Assembly (NCBI GenBank): GCA_021324355.1
Contig: JAJPJD010000044.1
Coordinates: 43,904 to 107,903 of the forward strand
DNA from: Actinomycetota bacterium
GTDB lineage: Bacteria > Actinomycetota > Acidimicrobiia > Acidimicrobiales > RAAP-2
Reading direction: 5' to 3'
Length of the DNA stretch: 64,000 nucleotides
Shown: piece after piece, positions 1-8,702 of the stretch
How positions within the stretch are numbered: position 1 is the stretch's first letter
Layout of the letters: each line of letters opens with the position of its first letter
Notes under the pieces: model-generated
What the model was told of the DNA's origin: nothing
Seen by the model: only the letters and a program-made list of their open reading frames with translations
Databases searched by the model: none
Made by a program: the position numbers and the translations under genes

Positions 1-222
1 ACGGATCGCAACCGGGCGCGCCTGTGGGCCTCAAGCGCGCAGGAGGTCGAACTGGACCGGCAGGGCCGCATCGCCATCGTGGCCCGGCTGCGCCAGTTCG
101 CACAGCTGGAGTCCGACGTGCTGGTGATCGGGGCCATCGACCGCATCGAGCTGTGGAACCCGGCTCGCTGGGAGGAGCGGGTGCAACCGGCCGAGCAGTG
201 GTTCTTGGAGGACGAGGACTGA
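1..222 (+). CDS. mraZ: MraZ C-terminal part (cut by window edge)
   Basis: The window opens inside this gene; the last 73 residues are readable, ending at TGA 220-222. MraZ is an AbrB-fold DNA-binding protein that in other bacteria represses the division and cell-wall cluster it heads. The visible part (IVARLRQFAQLESDV, then IDRIELWNPARW, then an acidic tail ending LEDED) matches the second AbrB-like repeat and C-terminus of the family. It sits directly upstream of rsmH, as in most bacteria. The upstream region holding its promoter and MraZ boxes lies outside the window, so its own regulation cannot be read here. Confidence 0.9.
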   Translation, partial: TDRNRARLWASSAQEVELDRQGRIAIVARLRQFAQLESDVLVIGAIDRIELWNPARWEERVQPAEQWFLEDED

Positions 223-521
223 ACTGGACCCCCCGGTGCGGGTGGCGCCGGGGGGGCACCCAGGCCGATCGGCACACGACCGAGCACACACAGGACCAGC
301 GCACGACACACGACAAGAGAGGAGCGCACGGGAAGCACGGAGCACGACCAGGACGACCCGTCGGGCCGGTCACGAGCGTCGTCAGCACGCTCGGGCGCCG
401 GTGCGATCGGTCCATGCGCAGCCCCTCGACCGGCACGGTGGAAGACTCCTCCTCCGCCCTCTTCCCCGTCGGTCGCCAAGGGAGATCTCCTGAGAGCACC
501 TCGCCCGTCGAGGGGCTGCGG
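223..521. other. mraZ-rsmH spacer with GC stem-loop
   Basis: This 299-base stretch carries no credible gene. Seven bases after the mraZ stop is an 8-bp perfect stem (229-236 with 248-255, loop 11 nt), attenuator-like but with no T-run after it. The hexamer CACGAC recurs four times (275-280, 302-307, 309-314, 343-348). I found no TA dinucleotide in the spacer, so no TANNNT -10 box exists here and rsmH is probably transcribed from upstream of mraZ. Confidence 0.6.
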
Positions 522-1517
522 ATGGACCGGGACCCCCTCCACGTGCCGGTCATGGTCGCCGAGGTGCTCGAGCTGCTGGCGCCGGTGCCGGCCGGCGTGG
601 TCCTCGACGCCACGGTGGGAACCGGCGGCCACGCCGCCGCCATCCTGGCTGGCCACCGCCACCTGGCGGTGCTGGGCATCGACCGGGACCCCGAGGCAGT
701 CGCGGTCGCGGCCGCCCGCCTGGCCCCTTTCGGCCCCCGAGCGGCCCTCGAGCGTGCCCGCTTCGCCGACCTCCAGGCGGTGGTGGGCGAGGCGCGCGCC
801 GCCGGCCCGGGCCGCTGGCCCGCGACCGGCGAGGCCGCCGGCCCCGACCCGCTCACCGGGGCCCTCTTCGATTTGGGGGTGAGCACCCTCCAGCTGGAGC
901 GAGCAGAGCGTGGCTTCTCCTACCGGCTGGAGGGGCCTCTCGACATGCGGATGGACCCGACCTCGGGCCGCTCGGCCGCTGCGGTGGTGAACGAGGCGCC
1001 CGAGGAGGCGTTGGTGTCCTGGCTCCAGGCGAGCGGGGAGGGTCGTCTCGCTCGGCGGATCGCCCGGGCGATCGTCGCCGCTCGCCCGATCGCGACGACC
1101 GGCCAGCTGGCCCAGGTGGTGTCGGCGGCGGTGCCGCCGCCAGCCCGGCGCCGGGGCCACCCGGCCGCCCGGACCTTCCAGGCGATCCGGATCGCGGTCA
1201 ACGGGGAGGCCGACGAGCTGGCGGTCGGGCTGCCAGCCGCCCTGGGGCTGCTCGCGCCAGGAGGCCGGTGCCTGGCCATCGCCTACCACTCCGGGGAGGG
1301 CCGCCTGGTGAAGGCGGTCTTCAGCCGCGCCGTCACCGAGGGCTGCGTCTGCCCGCCCGGGCAACCCTGCCGCTGTGGCCGGCAGCGGTCCTTCCGCTGG
1401 GTGTTCCGGGGCTCACGGGGCCCCGGGGCCGCCGAAGTGTCGGACAACCCCCGAGCCTCGAGCGCCCGGTTGTGGGCGGTCGAGCGGTTGGGGGACGACC
1501 ACCCCCGTGGCCAGTGA
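522..1517 (+). CDS. rsmH: 16S rRNA (cytosine-1402-N4)-methyltransferase RsmH
   Basis: RsmH (MraW) methylates N4 of C1402 in the P site of 16S rRNA using S-adenosylmethionine. The 331-residue protein begins MDRDPLHVPVMVAEVLELL, the usual family start, and has the SAM-binding loop around residues 29-37 (DATVGTGGH), then FDLGVSTLQLERAERGFS and AARTFQAIRIAVN, all family hallmarks. The frame is open far upstream, but ATG 522 gives the normal length and has AGGGG 6 nt before it. A cysteine-rich CVCPPGQPCRCG segment near the C-terminus is also typical. Its stop overlaps the start of ftsL by 4 nt, implying coupled translation. Confidence 0.95.
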   Translation: MDRDPLHVPVMVAEVLELLAPVPAGVVLDATVGTGGHAAAILAGHRHLAVLGIDRDPEAVAVAAARLAPFGPRAALERARFADLQAVVGEARAAGPGRWPATGEAAGPDPLTGALFDLGVSTLQLERAERGFSYRLEGPLDMRMDPTSGRSAAAVVNEAPEEALVSWLQASGEGRLARRIARAIVAARPIATTGQLAQVVSAAVPPPARRRGHPAARTFQAIRIAVNGEADELAVGLPAALGLLAPGGRCLAIAYHSGEGRLVKAVFSRAVTEGCVCPPGQPCRCGRQRSFRWVFRGSRGPGAAEVSDNPRASSARLWAVERLGDDHPRGQ

Positions 1518-1927
1518 CGCCGGCACCGGCGGCCGCCACCAGGGCGACACCCTCCCGGCCTGATCGGCGCTCCGCCCCGCGTCGCCCGGCGCTCTCGGTC
1601 CTGGAGCGGCGCCCGGCCCGACCCGGTCGGCTGCTGCGGGTGGTGGCGGTGGGCCTGGTGTGCGGGGCGCTGCTGGCGGTGGTGGTCGCCCACTCCCTGC
1701 TGGCCCAGAGCCAGCTCCGGCTGGGCCAGCTCCAGAGCCGCCTGGCGACCGAGCAGGCCGTCCACCGACAGCTGCTGGCGACGGTGGCCCAGGCCGAGAA
1801 CCCGGCCCGGATCGTGGCCGACGCGAAGAAGCTCGGCCTGGTCGAGCCAACCACCGTGACCCAGCTGCCGGCGGTGCCTCTCGGGGCCGGCGCCACCGGT
1901 CCCAGCAGTGCCAGGGCGCGGCGGTGA
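1514..1927 (+). CDS. ftsL: FtsL-like divisome protein
   Basis: This is a short bitopic membrane protein of 137 residues in the ftsL position. An Arg/Pro-rich cytoplasmic N-terminus (about 1-40) is followed by one transmembrane segment (about 41-64), a predicted coiled coil (65-92) and the sequence AKKLGLVEP, which resembles the conserved end of FtsL/FtsB-type septum-formation proteins. FtsL links FtsQ/FtsB to FtsW/FtsI in the divisome. Sequence identity in this family is low, so the name rests on topology plus position between rsmH and ftsI. GTG 1514 overlaps the rsmH stop, and its own stop overlaps the ftsI start. Confidence 0.8.
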   Translation: MTPAPAAATRATPSRPDRRSAPRRPALSVLERRPARPGRLLRVVAVGLVCGALLAVVVAHSLLAQSQLRLGQLQSRLATEQAVHRQLLATVAQAENPARIVADAKKLGLVEPTTVTQLPAVPLGAGATGPSSARARR

Positions 1928-3810
1928 GCCCGGCCCCAACCGTCCTTCGCCCGCCGCCCCGGCCAGCGACCCGGCGCCCGGTCCCGGGTCCTGGTCCGCG
2001 CCGCCACCGTCCGCCCCGAGCGCCAGCCCATCCCCGCCGAGCGACCCCGCCGCCGGCGGCCATCGGGCGCCGGTTGCGGCTCTTGCGCCTGGTGTTGGCG
2101 GTCCTGTTGCTGGCGGTCGCCGTCCGGCTGGTCGACCTGCAGGTCCTGCACGCCGGCACCTACAAGAAGCTGGCCGCAGCCGAGCTGTCGGTCACGGTGG
2201 CCGACCCCGGGCTGCGAGGCGACCTCTACGACCGCAACGGTGCGGTGCTGGCCATCTCGGTGCCAACCAAGACCGTGGTGGCCGACGACTTCCAGGTCCA
2301 CCACCCGGTGGCGGAGGCCGACGTGCTGGCGCCGCTGCTCAAGGTGCCGGCAGCCACCCTGGCGGCCGAGCTGCAGCGGCCCTCGGGCTACGTGACGCTC
2401 GCCACCCAGGTCCCCGCCAGCGTGGGGGCCAAGCTGGCAGCCGACTCGCTGCCGGGGATCACCCTGCTCGACTCCTCCGAGCGGATCGACCCCGACGGGT
2501 CCCTGGCCCTCCCGGTGCTGGGCCAGGTCCACGCCTCGGGCGCCGGCGCCTCGGGGCTCGAGTACCAGTACAACCGGCTGCTCGCCGGCCGCGCCGGGAC
2601 CCAGACCTTCCTCGAGACCCCGGCCGGGGTCGACATCCCCTCGGCCTCGACCCTCACCAAGACGGCTGGGGAGAACGGCACCAGCCTGGAGCTCACCGTG
2701 GACCAGCCACTGCAGTACGTGGCCGAGCACGCCCTGGCCAACGAGATCGTGGCCAGTCACGCCAAGAGTGGGGAGGTGGTGGTCATGGACACCCGGACCG
2801 GTGACATCCTGGCCATGGCCAACCTGGTGTCGGGCACCGACGGCCTCGGCCTGGTGCCGGGCACCTCGGCTCCGGTGAGCGAGGCGCCCGAGAACCTGGC
2901 GGTGGCCCAGGCGTACGAGCCGGGCTCGGTGTTCAAGCTGGTCCCGTTCTCCGCCGCGCTCCAAGACGGGCTCATCTCGCCCGACACCCCCTTCACGGTG
3001 CCCGACCAGATCCAGCTGGACGGCTCCACCTTCCACGACGCCGAGGCGCACCCGACCGAGCGGCTGAGCGCCACGGAGATCCTGGCCCAGTCGTCCAACA
3101 TCGGCACGAGCGAGGTCGCGACCATGGTGGGGGAGCGCCGCCTGCTGGCTCAGGTCCAGGCCCTGGGCTTCGGCACCGTGACCGGTCTGCACTTCCCCGG
3201 CGAGAGCCCCGGGATCCTGGCCGGGCCGGCGCAGTGGGAGCCGACCAACTACGTCTCGTTCCCGATCGGCCAGGTCGACGCGGTCACCGCCCTCCAGGTG
3301 CTCGACGCCTACAACGCCGTGGCCAACGGCGGCGTCCTGGTCCAGCCCCGCCTGGTGCGGGCAACCATCGCCCCCGACGGCACCGTGCACCCGCTGGCTC
3401 GCCAGCCCGGCCGCCGCGTCTTTTCGCCCAGTGTCGACGCCGAGCTGATTCAGATGTTCGGGGCGGTGGTGAGCGGCGGGACCGGGACCGCCGCCGCCAT
3501 CCCGGGCTACACCGTGATCGGCAAGACCGGCACCTCGCAGATCCCCGCTCCTGGCCAGGACGCCTACATCCCGGGGGCGTACATGGCGACCTTCGTGGGG
3601 GCGGCCCCGGCCCCCGACCCGGTGCTCAGCGCGATCGTGGTGCTCGACCGCCCGACCCCGATCTACGGCGGGACCGTGGCCGCCCCGGTGTTCGCCCAGG
3701 TCATGAGCTATGCGCTCCACCGCTACGGGATCCCGACCAGCCCGTCGGCGCCCACCCAGGTCCCGAGCACCCCTCCGTCGGCGGCCAGCCAGGCCCAGGA
3801 CGTCACCTGA
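1924..3810 (+). CDS. ftsI: Peptidoglycan transpeptidase FtsI (PBP3)
   Basis: This class B penicillin-binding protein of 628 residues cross-links septal peptidoglycan and pairs with FtsW. A long Pro/Arg-rich cytoplasmic tail (1-50) precedes one membrane anchor (about 53-70) and a dimerisation domain beginning near GLRGDLYDRNG. The transpeptidase motifs are intact: SVFK with nucleophile Ser335 and Lys338, SSN at 390-392 and KTGTS starting at Lys534. There is no C-terminal PASTA domain; the end is a short Pro/Thr/Ser-rich tail. GTG 1924 overlaps the ftsL stop in the usual GTGA arrangement. Confidence 0.95.
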   Translation: MSPAPTVLRPPPRPATRRPVPGPGPRRHRPPRAPAHPRRATPPPAAIGRRLRLLRLVLAVLLLAVAVRLVDLQVLHAGTYKKLAAAELSVTVADPGLRGDLYDRNGAVLAISVPTKTVVADDFQVHHPVAEADVLAPLLKVPAATLAAELQRPSGYVTLATQVPASVGAKLAADSLPGITLLDSSERIDPDGSLALPVLGQVHASGAGASGLEYQYNRLLAGRAGTQTFLETPAGVDIPSASTLTKTAGENGTSLELTVDQPLQYVAEHALANEIVASHAKSGEVVVMDTRTGDILAMANLVSGTDGLGLVPGTSAPVSEAPENLAVAQAYEPGSVFKLVPFSAALQDGLISPDTPFTVPDQIQLDGSTFHDAEAHPTERLSATEILAQSSNIGTSEVATMVGERRLLAQVQALGFGTVTGLHFPGESPGILAGPAQWEPTNYVSFPIGQVDAVTALQVLDAYNAVANGGVLVQPRLVRATIAPDGTVHPLARQPGRRVFSPSVDAELIQMFGAVVSGGTGTAAAIPGYTVIGKTGTSQIPAPGQDAYIPGAYMATFVGAAPAPDPVLSAIVVLDRPTPIYGGTVAAPVFAQVMSYALHRYGIPTSPSAPTQVPSTPPSAASQAQDVT

Positions 3811-3902
3811 GTCCGGTGCCGGATACCATCGGCCGACCGGCGAGCCCCCGGACCGATCTCCGGTGCCCGGCGTCGGATCGTCGGTCACCAGGGCCCGTGA
3901 AC

Positions 3903-5333
3903 ATGCGCCGTCTGCTCGACGAGATCGACGTCTTGCACGTCTCGGGGAACGCCGAGCGCGAGGTGCTGGCGATCGAGCACGACAGCCGCCGGGTCGCACC
4001 CGGGACCCTGTTCTGCTGCTTGGTCGGTGAGCACGTCGACGGCCACGACTACGCCGCGCAGGCGGTCGAGCGGGGGGCGGTGGGGGTGGTGTGCGAGCGT
4101 CCGGTCGAGCTGCCGGCCGCCGCCGACGCAGCGGTGGTTCGGGTGCCCCCGGGCACGGCGCGTCCCTCGATGGCCAAGCTGGCGGCCGCCTTCTTCTCCC
4201 ACCCGTCCCGCCACCTGCTCACCGCCGGGGTGACCGGCACCAACGGCAAGACCACGGTCGCCCATCTGCTGGCCGCGGTCCTGGAGCACGCCGGGATCCC
4301 CACCCTGGTCATCGGCACCCTGACCGGTCCCCGGACCACCCCGGAGGCCACCGAGCTGCAGCGGTTGCTGGCGGCCGAGCGGGACCGGGGCGTCCAGGAC
4401 CGGACCACCCACGCCGTCTCCATGGAGGTCTCCAGCCACGCCCTGGCCCAGCACCGGGTGGACGGGATGGTCTTCGACGTGGCCATGTTCACCAACCTGG
4501 GCCACGAGCACCTGGACTTCCACAAGACGATGGACGCCTACTTCGAGGCCAAGGCCTCGCTGTTCACCCCCGAGCGAGCGGCCCACGGGGTGGTGTTCGC
4601 CGACGACCCGGCCGGCCGTCGCCTCCTCGAGCGGGCCCGGGTGCCGATGCGGGCGGTGCGCCGGGCCGACGCGGTCGCGGTCGACCTGCGGCTCGGGCAG
4701 AGCCGGTTCGTCTGGCGGGGCCGGCCGGTCGCGCTGGCCCTGACCGGGCAGTTCAACGTCGACAACGCCCTGGTGGCGGCCGAGGCCGCGGTCGTGCTCG
4801 GGGTCGACCCCGACGACGTGGCCGCCGGGCTGGGCGAGGCCGCCCCGGTCCCCGGCCGCCTCGAGCCGGTCCGGGCTCCCGGGGCGCCCACCGTCTTGGT
4901 GGACTACGCCCACACCCCCGACGGCCTGCGGGCGGTCTTGGCAGAGGTGTCCCGGCTGCGCCCGCCAGGCGCCCGGACCGTGGTCGTCTTCGGGTGCGGC
5001 GGCAACCGGGACCGGGGCAAGCGGCCGCTCATGGGCCAGGTTGCGGCCTCGCTGGCCGAGGTGGTGGTGGTGACCTCGGACAACCCCCGCGACGAGGACC
5101 CGCTGGCGATCATCGAGGAGATCCGCACCGGCATCCCAGCCGCTTCTCGGGCCGAGGTGGTGGTCGAGCCGGATCGGGTCCGGGCCATCGAGCTGGCGGT
5201 CGGGCAGGCCCGGCCCGACGACGTGGTCCTGATCGCCGGCCGGGGCCACGAGACCCACCAGGAGCGCCAGGGCGAGCTGGTGCCCCTGGACGACCGGGCG
5301 GTCGCGCGGAGCGTGCTCGGGTGCTCGCCATGA
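3903..5333 (+). CDS. murE: UDP-MurNAc-tripeptide ligase MurE (meso-DAP type)
   Basis: MurE adds the third stem-peptide residue to UDP-MurNAc-L-Ala-D-Glu using ATP. The 476-residue protein has the Mur ligase P-loop GVTGTNGKTT (Lys116) and the DNPR signature at 393-396 that, in known MurE enzymes, contacts meso-diaminopimelate. This predicts a DAP-type wall. Later motifs (GCGGNRDRGKRPLM, IAGRGHE) are also standard. ATG 3903 gives a normal N-terminus; GTG 3897 in the same frame is an alternative. Ninety-two bases separate it from ftsI. Its stop overlaps the mraY start directly, so the murF gene normally found here is absent. Confidence 0.95.
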   Translation: MRRLLDEIDVLHVSGNAEREVLAIEHDSRRVAPGTLFCCLVGEHVDGHDYAAQAVERGAVGVVCERPVELPAAADAAVVRVPPGTARPSMAKLAAAFFSHPSRHLLTAGVTGTNGKTTVAHLLAAVLEHAGIPTLVIGTLTGPRTTPEATELQRLLAAERDRGVQDRTTHAVSMEVSSHALAQHRVDGMVFDVAMFTNLGHEHLDFHKTMDAYFEAKASLFTPERAAHGVVFADDPAGRRLLERARVPMRAVRRADAVAVDLRLGQSRFVWRGRPVALALTGQFNVDNALVAAEAAVVLGVDPDDVAAGLGEAAPVPGRLEPVRAPGAPTVLVDYAHTPDGLRAVLAEVSRLRPPGARTVVVFGCGGNRDRGKRPLMGQVAASLAEVVVVTSDNPRDEDPLAIIEEIRTGIPAASRAEVVVEPDRVRAIELAVGQARPDDVVLIAGRGHETHQERQGELVPLDDRAVARSVLGCSP

Positions 5334-6364
5334 TGGAGGCGGGGGTGGTGGCCCTGCTTGCCTCCATCCTCGCCACCCCGTTGGTCATCGAGTGGTTCCG
5401 CCGCCGCCGCCTGGGCCAGCACATCCGCGAGGACGGCCCGCCCGGCCACGCAGTGAAGGCCGGGACCCCCACCATGGGCGGGCTGGCGCTGGTCGGGGCG
5501 GTGATCGTCGGCTACGCGATGGGCCACGTCGGGCCGTCGGTGAAGTTCGCCCGGACCGGCGAGCTGGTCGTGATCGCGGTCTTTCTGTTCGCGGTGGTCG
5601 GCTTCGTCGACGACTGGCTCGGGGTGCGCAACCGCCGCAGCCTGGGGCTGGGCAAGCGGGGCAAGCTGGCCGGCCAGGCGGTGGCCGGGGTGATCTTCTC
5701 GGAGCTGGCCGTCCACTGGGCCCACACCTCGACCGCACTGTCCTTCACGCGGGCGGCCGACCCGGGCTGGCACCTGGGGGAGGCCGGCTGGGTGATCTTT
5801 GCCACCCTGGTGCTGGTCGCCACCTCCAATGCGGTCAACTTCAGCGACGGGCTGGACGGCCTGGCCGCCGGGTCCTCGACCTTTTGTTTCTCGGTGCTCG
5901 CGATCATGGGCTACTGGATCTTCCGGCACGTCGCCATCTACGGCATCCTCCCGGCCGCCGCCTTGGACCTGGCGATCTGCTCGGTCGCGCTGGCCGGGGG
6001 GTGCCTGGGCTTTCTGTGGTGGAACGCCGCGCCGGCCCGGATCATCATGGGCGACACCGGGTCGCTGGCGATCGGTGCCGGGTTGGCGGCGGTGTGCCTC
6101 TTGCTCAACCTGGACCTGCTGCTGCCGATCCTGGGCGGCCTGTTCGTGATCGAGATCCTCTCGGTGGTGGCCCAGGTGGTGAGCTTCCGGGTGTTCGGGC
6201 GCCGGATCCTGCGGATGGCCCCCATCCACCACCACTGCGAGCTGCTGGGCTGGCCCGAGACCACGGTGACGGTCCGCTTCTGGATGTTGGGTGGGCTGTT
6301 CGCCGCCCTGGGCCTCGGGGTCTTCTACGGGGAGTTCCTGGTCATGACCCACGGGGTGAAGTGA
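5330..6364 (+). CDS. mraY: Phospho-MurNAc-pentapeptide transferase MraY
   Basis: MraY makes lipid I by moving phospho-MurNAc-pentapeptide from UDP to undecaprenyl phosphate in the membrane. This 344-residue multi-pass protein carries the catalytic signatures: the Asp pair at 94-95 in GFVDDWLGV, NAVNFSDGLDGLAAG around 167-181, and the histidine cluster in APIHHHCELLGW near the C-terminus. Two ATG codons in tandem (5330 and 5333) overlap the murE stop; either could be used. Its stop overlaps the ftsW start, so the murD gene that usually follows mraY is also missing. Confidence 0.95.
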   Translation: MMEAGVVALLASILATPLVIEWFRRRRLGQHIREDGPPGHAVKAGTPTMGGLALVGAVIVGYAMGHVGPSVKFARTGELVVIAVFLFAVVGFVDDWLGVRNRRSLGLGKRGKLAGQAVAGVIFSELAVHWAHTSTALSFTRAADPGWHLGEAGWVIFATLVLVATSNAVNFSDGLDGLAAGSSTFCFSVLAIMGYWIFRHVAIYGILPAAALDLAICSVALAGGCLGFLWWNAAPARIIMGDTGSLAIGAGLAAVCLLLNLDLLLPILGGLFVIEILSVVAQVVSFRVFGRRILRMAPIHHHCELLGWPETTVTVRFWMLGGLFAALGLGVFYGEFLVMTHGVK

Positions 6365-7575
6365 GCGCGCCGAGCCCGCAGCTGCGGGTCCTCAGCCCGG
6401 CCGAGCCCGGCGGGCCCGGGCGCGCCCGGGCCTCGAGCGCGTCGATCCTGCTCGCCCTGGTCGCGGTCCTGTGCGTGGTCGGGGTGGTGATGGTCGGCTC
6501 GGCCTCCGAGGTCATCTCGATCGAGCAGTACGGCACGCCGTGGGCGATCCTCACCCGGGAGCTGCTGTGGATGGCGGTCGGCGGGGTGGCGCTGTGGCTG
6601 GCGATGCGGCTCGACTACCACCGGCTGCGCCGGCTCACCCTGCCGCTGCTCCTCGGCACCTTCGCCCTGCTCCTGGCGGTCCTGGTCCCAGGGGTGGGGG
6701 AGGCGTCGGGGGGCTCCAGTCGCTGGATCGGCGTCGGGCAGCTCCGCCTCCAGCCCTCCGAGCTCATGAAGCTGGCCATCGTGGTCTTCGGGGCCGACCT
6801 GATCGTGCGGCGCCAGGAGGAAGGGGCCAGCCACCGCCGGATCATCGGGCCGCTCCTGCTGGTGGCCGGGGGTGCGTGCGGCCTCATCCTGGCGCAGCCG
6901 GACATGGGCACCGCCTTGGTGGTGGCGGTGATCGCGATCGCGCTATTGGTCGCGTCGGGGGTCTCGATGGGCCCCATCGTGAAAGTCGTGGTCGGTCTGG
7001 GGGCACTGGCGGTGATGGTCGGCCTGGTCGACCCGTACCGCCGAGCCAGACTGCTCTCCTTCCTCAACCCCGGGGCCCATGCCGCCGGCTCCGGCTACCA
7101 GGTCACCCAGTCCCTGATCGGCCTGGGCTCGGGGAACCTGGTGGGGGTCGGCCTGGGGGCCGGCCGGTTCAAGTGGGGGGCGCTGCCCAACGCCCACACC
7201 GACTTCATCTTCTCGGTGGTGGGCGAGGAGCTGGGCCTCCTCGGGGCCCTGGCCGTGCTGGGGCTGCTGGTCGGGTTCTGCTGGCTCGGCCTGCGGGTGG
7301 CCCAGCGGGCGCCCGACCGCTTCGGCACGATCCTCGGGGTGGGCGTGGTTGCCTGGCTGGCCGCCGAGACCTTCATCAACGTCGGCGCGGTGGTCGGTCT
7401 GCTCCCGGTGACCGGGATCCCGCTGCCGTTCATCTCCTTCGGCGGCTCCTCGTTGGTCATCACCATGGCGGCAGCCGGGGTGCTGGCGAACGTGGCTCGC
7501 CAGGGGGAGCGGGCCGGAGCCCACCGCCGCCCGCCGCCGACCGCCCGCCACCCCCGGCAGGCCGGCGCCCGGTGA
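6361..7575 (+). CDS. ftsW: SEDS peptidoglycan glycosyltransferase FtsW
   Basis: FtsW is the septal SEDS-family glycan polymerase that works with FtsI. The 404-residue product has about ten hydrophobic segments and the family signatures GGSSRWIGVGQLRLQPSE, AQPDMGTALV, and near the C-terminus TGIPLPFISFGGSSL. A cytoplasmic tail rich in Arg and Pro ends the protein. GTG 6361 overlaps the mraY stop and the ftsW stop overlaps murG. RodA is a close relative, but the position between mraY and murG supports FtsW. Confidence 0.95.
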   Translation: MSAPSPQLRVLSPAEPGGPGRARASSASILLALVAVLCVVGVVMVGSASEVISIEQYGTPWAILTRELLWMAVGGVALWLAMRLDYHRLRRLTLPLLLGTFALLLAVLVPGVGEASGGSSRWIGVGQLRLQPSELMKLAIVVFGADLIVRRQEEGASHRRIIGPLLLVAGGACGLILAQPDMGTALVVAVIAIALLVASGVSMGPIVKVVVGLGALAVMVGLVDPYRRARLLSFLNPGAHAAGSGYQVTQSLIGLGSGNLVGVGLGAGRFKWGALPNAHTDFIFSVVGEELGLLGALAVLGLLVGFCWLGLRVAQRAPDRFGTILGVGVVAWLAAETFINVGAVVGLLPVTGIPLPFISFGGSSLVITMAAAGVLANVARQGERAGAHRRPPPTARHPRQAGAR

Positions 7576-8702
7576 GCCGGCGGCGCTACGCGCTGGTGGC
7601 CGGCGGGGGGACCGCCGGCCACGTGTTCGTGGTCCTGGCGGTGGCCCGCGCGCTGGCCGAGCTGGGGGTGCCGCCCGAGGAGATCGAGCTGGTCGGCTCG
7701 TCCCGGGGCCAGGAGGCGGTCCGGGCCCGGGGCCAGGGGTTCCCCCTGACCTTGCTCCCGGGCCGGGGCATCCGCCGCAGCCTGGCCCCGGCTGCCCTGT
7801 GGGCCAACGCTGGCGCCCTGGTCGGGCTCACCTGGGCCCTGCTGCGGGCGCTGGTGCTGGTGGCCCGGCGCCGACCCCGGGTGGTGGTCTCGGCCGGCGG
7901 CTACGCCAGCGTGCCGGCCGGCCTGGCCGCGGCGGTCTTCGGGGTCCCGCTGGTCCTGGTCAACGTGGACGCCCGGGCCGGGGCAGCCCAGCGGCTGCTG
8001 GGGCGGTTCGCGGCGGCCAGTGCCGTCGCCTTCGGGGGGACCGGTCTGCCCCATCCGGTGCTCACCGGGGCACCGGTCCGCCAGGAGCTGGCCGGCCTCG
8101 AACGCTCCCCGGCGGCGGCCGGCGCCGCCCGCCAGCGCTTGGGGATCCCGGCCGACCGCCGGACGGTGGTGGTGATGGGGGGATCCCTGGGGGCCCGGCG
8201 CCTCAACGAGGCCGCCCGGGCGCTCGCCACCGAGTGGGCCGGGCGCGCCGATCTGACCCTCTACCACGTCTGCGGCGAGCGCAACGTTGAGGCGCTGCGG
8301 ACCGCCCCGCCGCCGGTCCCCGACGGCGCCGGGCTGTGCTACCGCCTCGTCCCCTTCGAGCAGGACAGCGCCGCCCTCTACCTCGCCGCCGACCTTTTGG
8401 TCTGCCGGGCCGGGGCGTCCACGGTGGCCGAGCTGTGCCTGGTCGGGGCGCCGGCAGTGCTGGTGCCGCTGCCGGGGGCGCCGGGCGACCACCAGCGGGC
8501 CAACGCCGCCGCCTTGGTCGACGCCGGGGCGGCGGTGCTGGTCGAGGACCACCAGTGCACCGGCCGCCGGCTCGCCGAGGTGGTGGGCCCGCTGCTGGCC
8601 GAGCCGGGCCGACTGGCCGAGATGGGCCGGGCGGCCGCCACCCTCGGCCGGCCCGACGCCGCAACCGCGGTGGCGACCTTGGTCCAGGCCCATGCCCGCT
8701 GA
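7572..8702 (+). CDS. murG: Lipid II synthase MurG
   Basis: MurG transfers GlcNAc from UDP-GlcNAc to lipid I on the inner membrane face. The 376-residue GT-B protein begins with the glycine-rich loop GGGTAGH at 11-17 and has a second-domain motif VVVMGGSLGARRLNEA plus the donor-site segment CRAGASTVAELCLVGAP. The family usually has TGGH at the loop, so Ala at residue 15 is a mild variation. GTG 7572 overlaps the ftsW stop, and murC starts within the last codons of murG (ATG 8692). Confidence 0.94.
   Translation: MSRRRYALVAGGGTAGHVFVVLAVARALAELGVPPEEIELVGSSRGQEAVRARGQGFPLTLLPGRGIRRSLAPAALWANAGALVGLTWALLRALVLVARRRPRVVVSAGGYASVPAGLAAAVFGVPLVLVNVDARAGAAQRLLGRFAAASAVAFGGTGLPHPVLTGAPVRQELAGLERSPAAAGAARQRLGIPADRRTVVVMGGSLGARRLNEAARALATEWAGRADLTLYHVCGERNVEALRTAPPPVPDGAGLCYRLVPFEQDSAALYLAADLLVCRAGASTVAELCLVGAPAVLVPLPGAPGDHQRANAAALVDAGAAVLVEDHQCTGRRLAEVVGPLLAEPGRLAEMGRAAATLGRPDAATAVATLVQAHAR

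Noticed and set aside
5320..6370. Possible fusion of murF or murD into murE, mraY or ftsW
   Set aside because: All three proteins have normal lengths and no extra ligase P-loop, so the missing genes are not hidden as fused domains.
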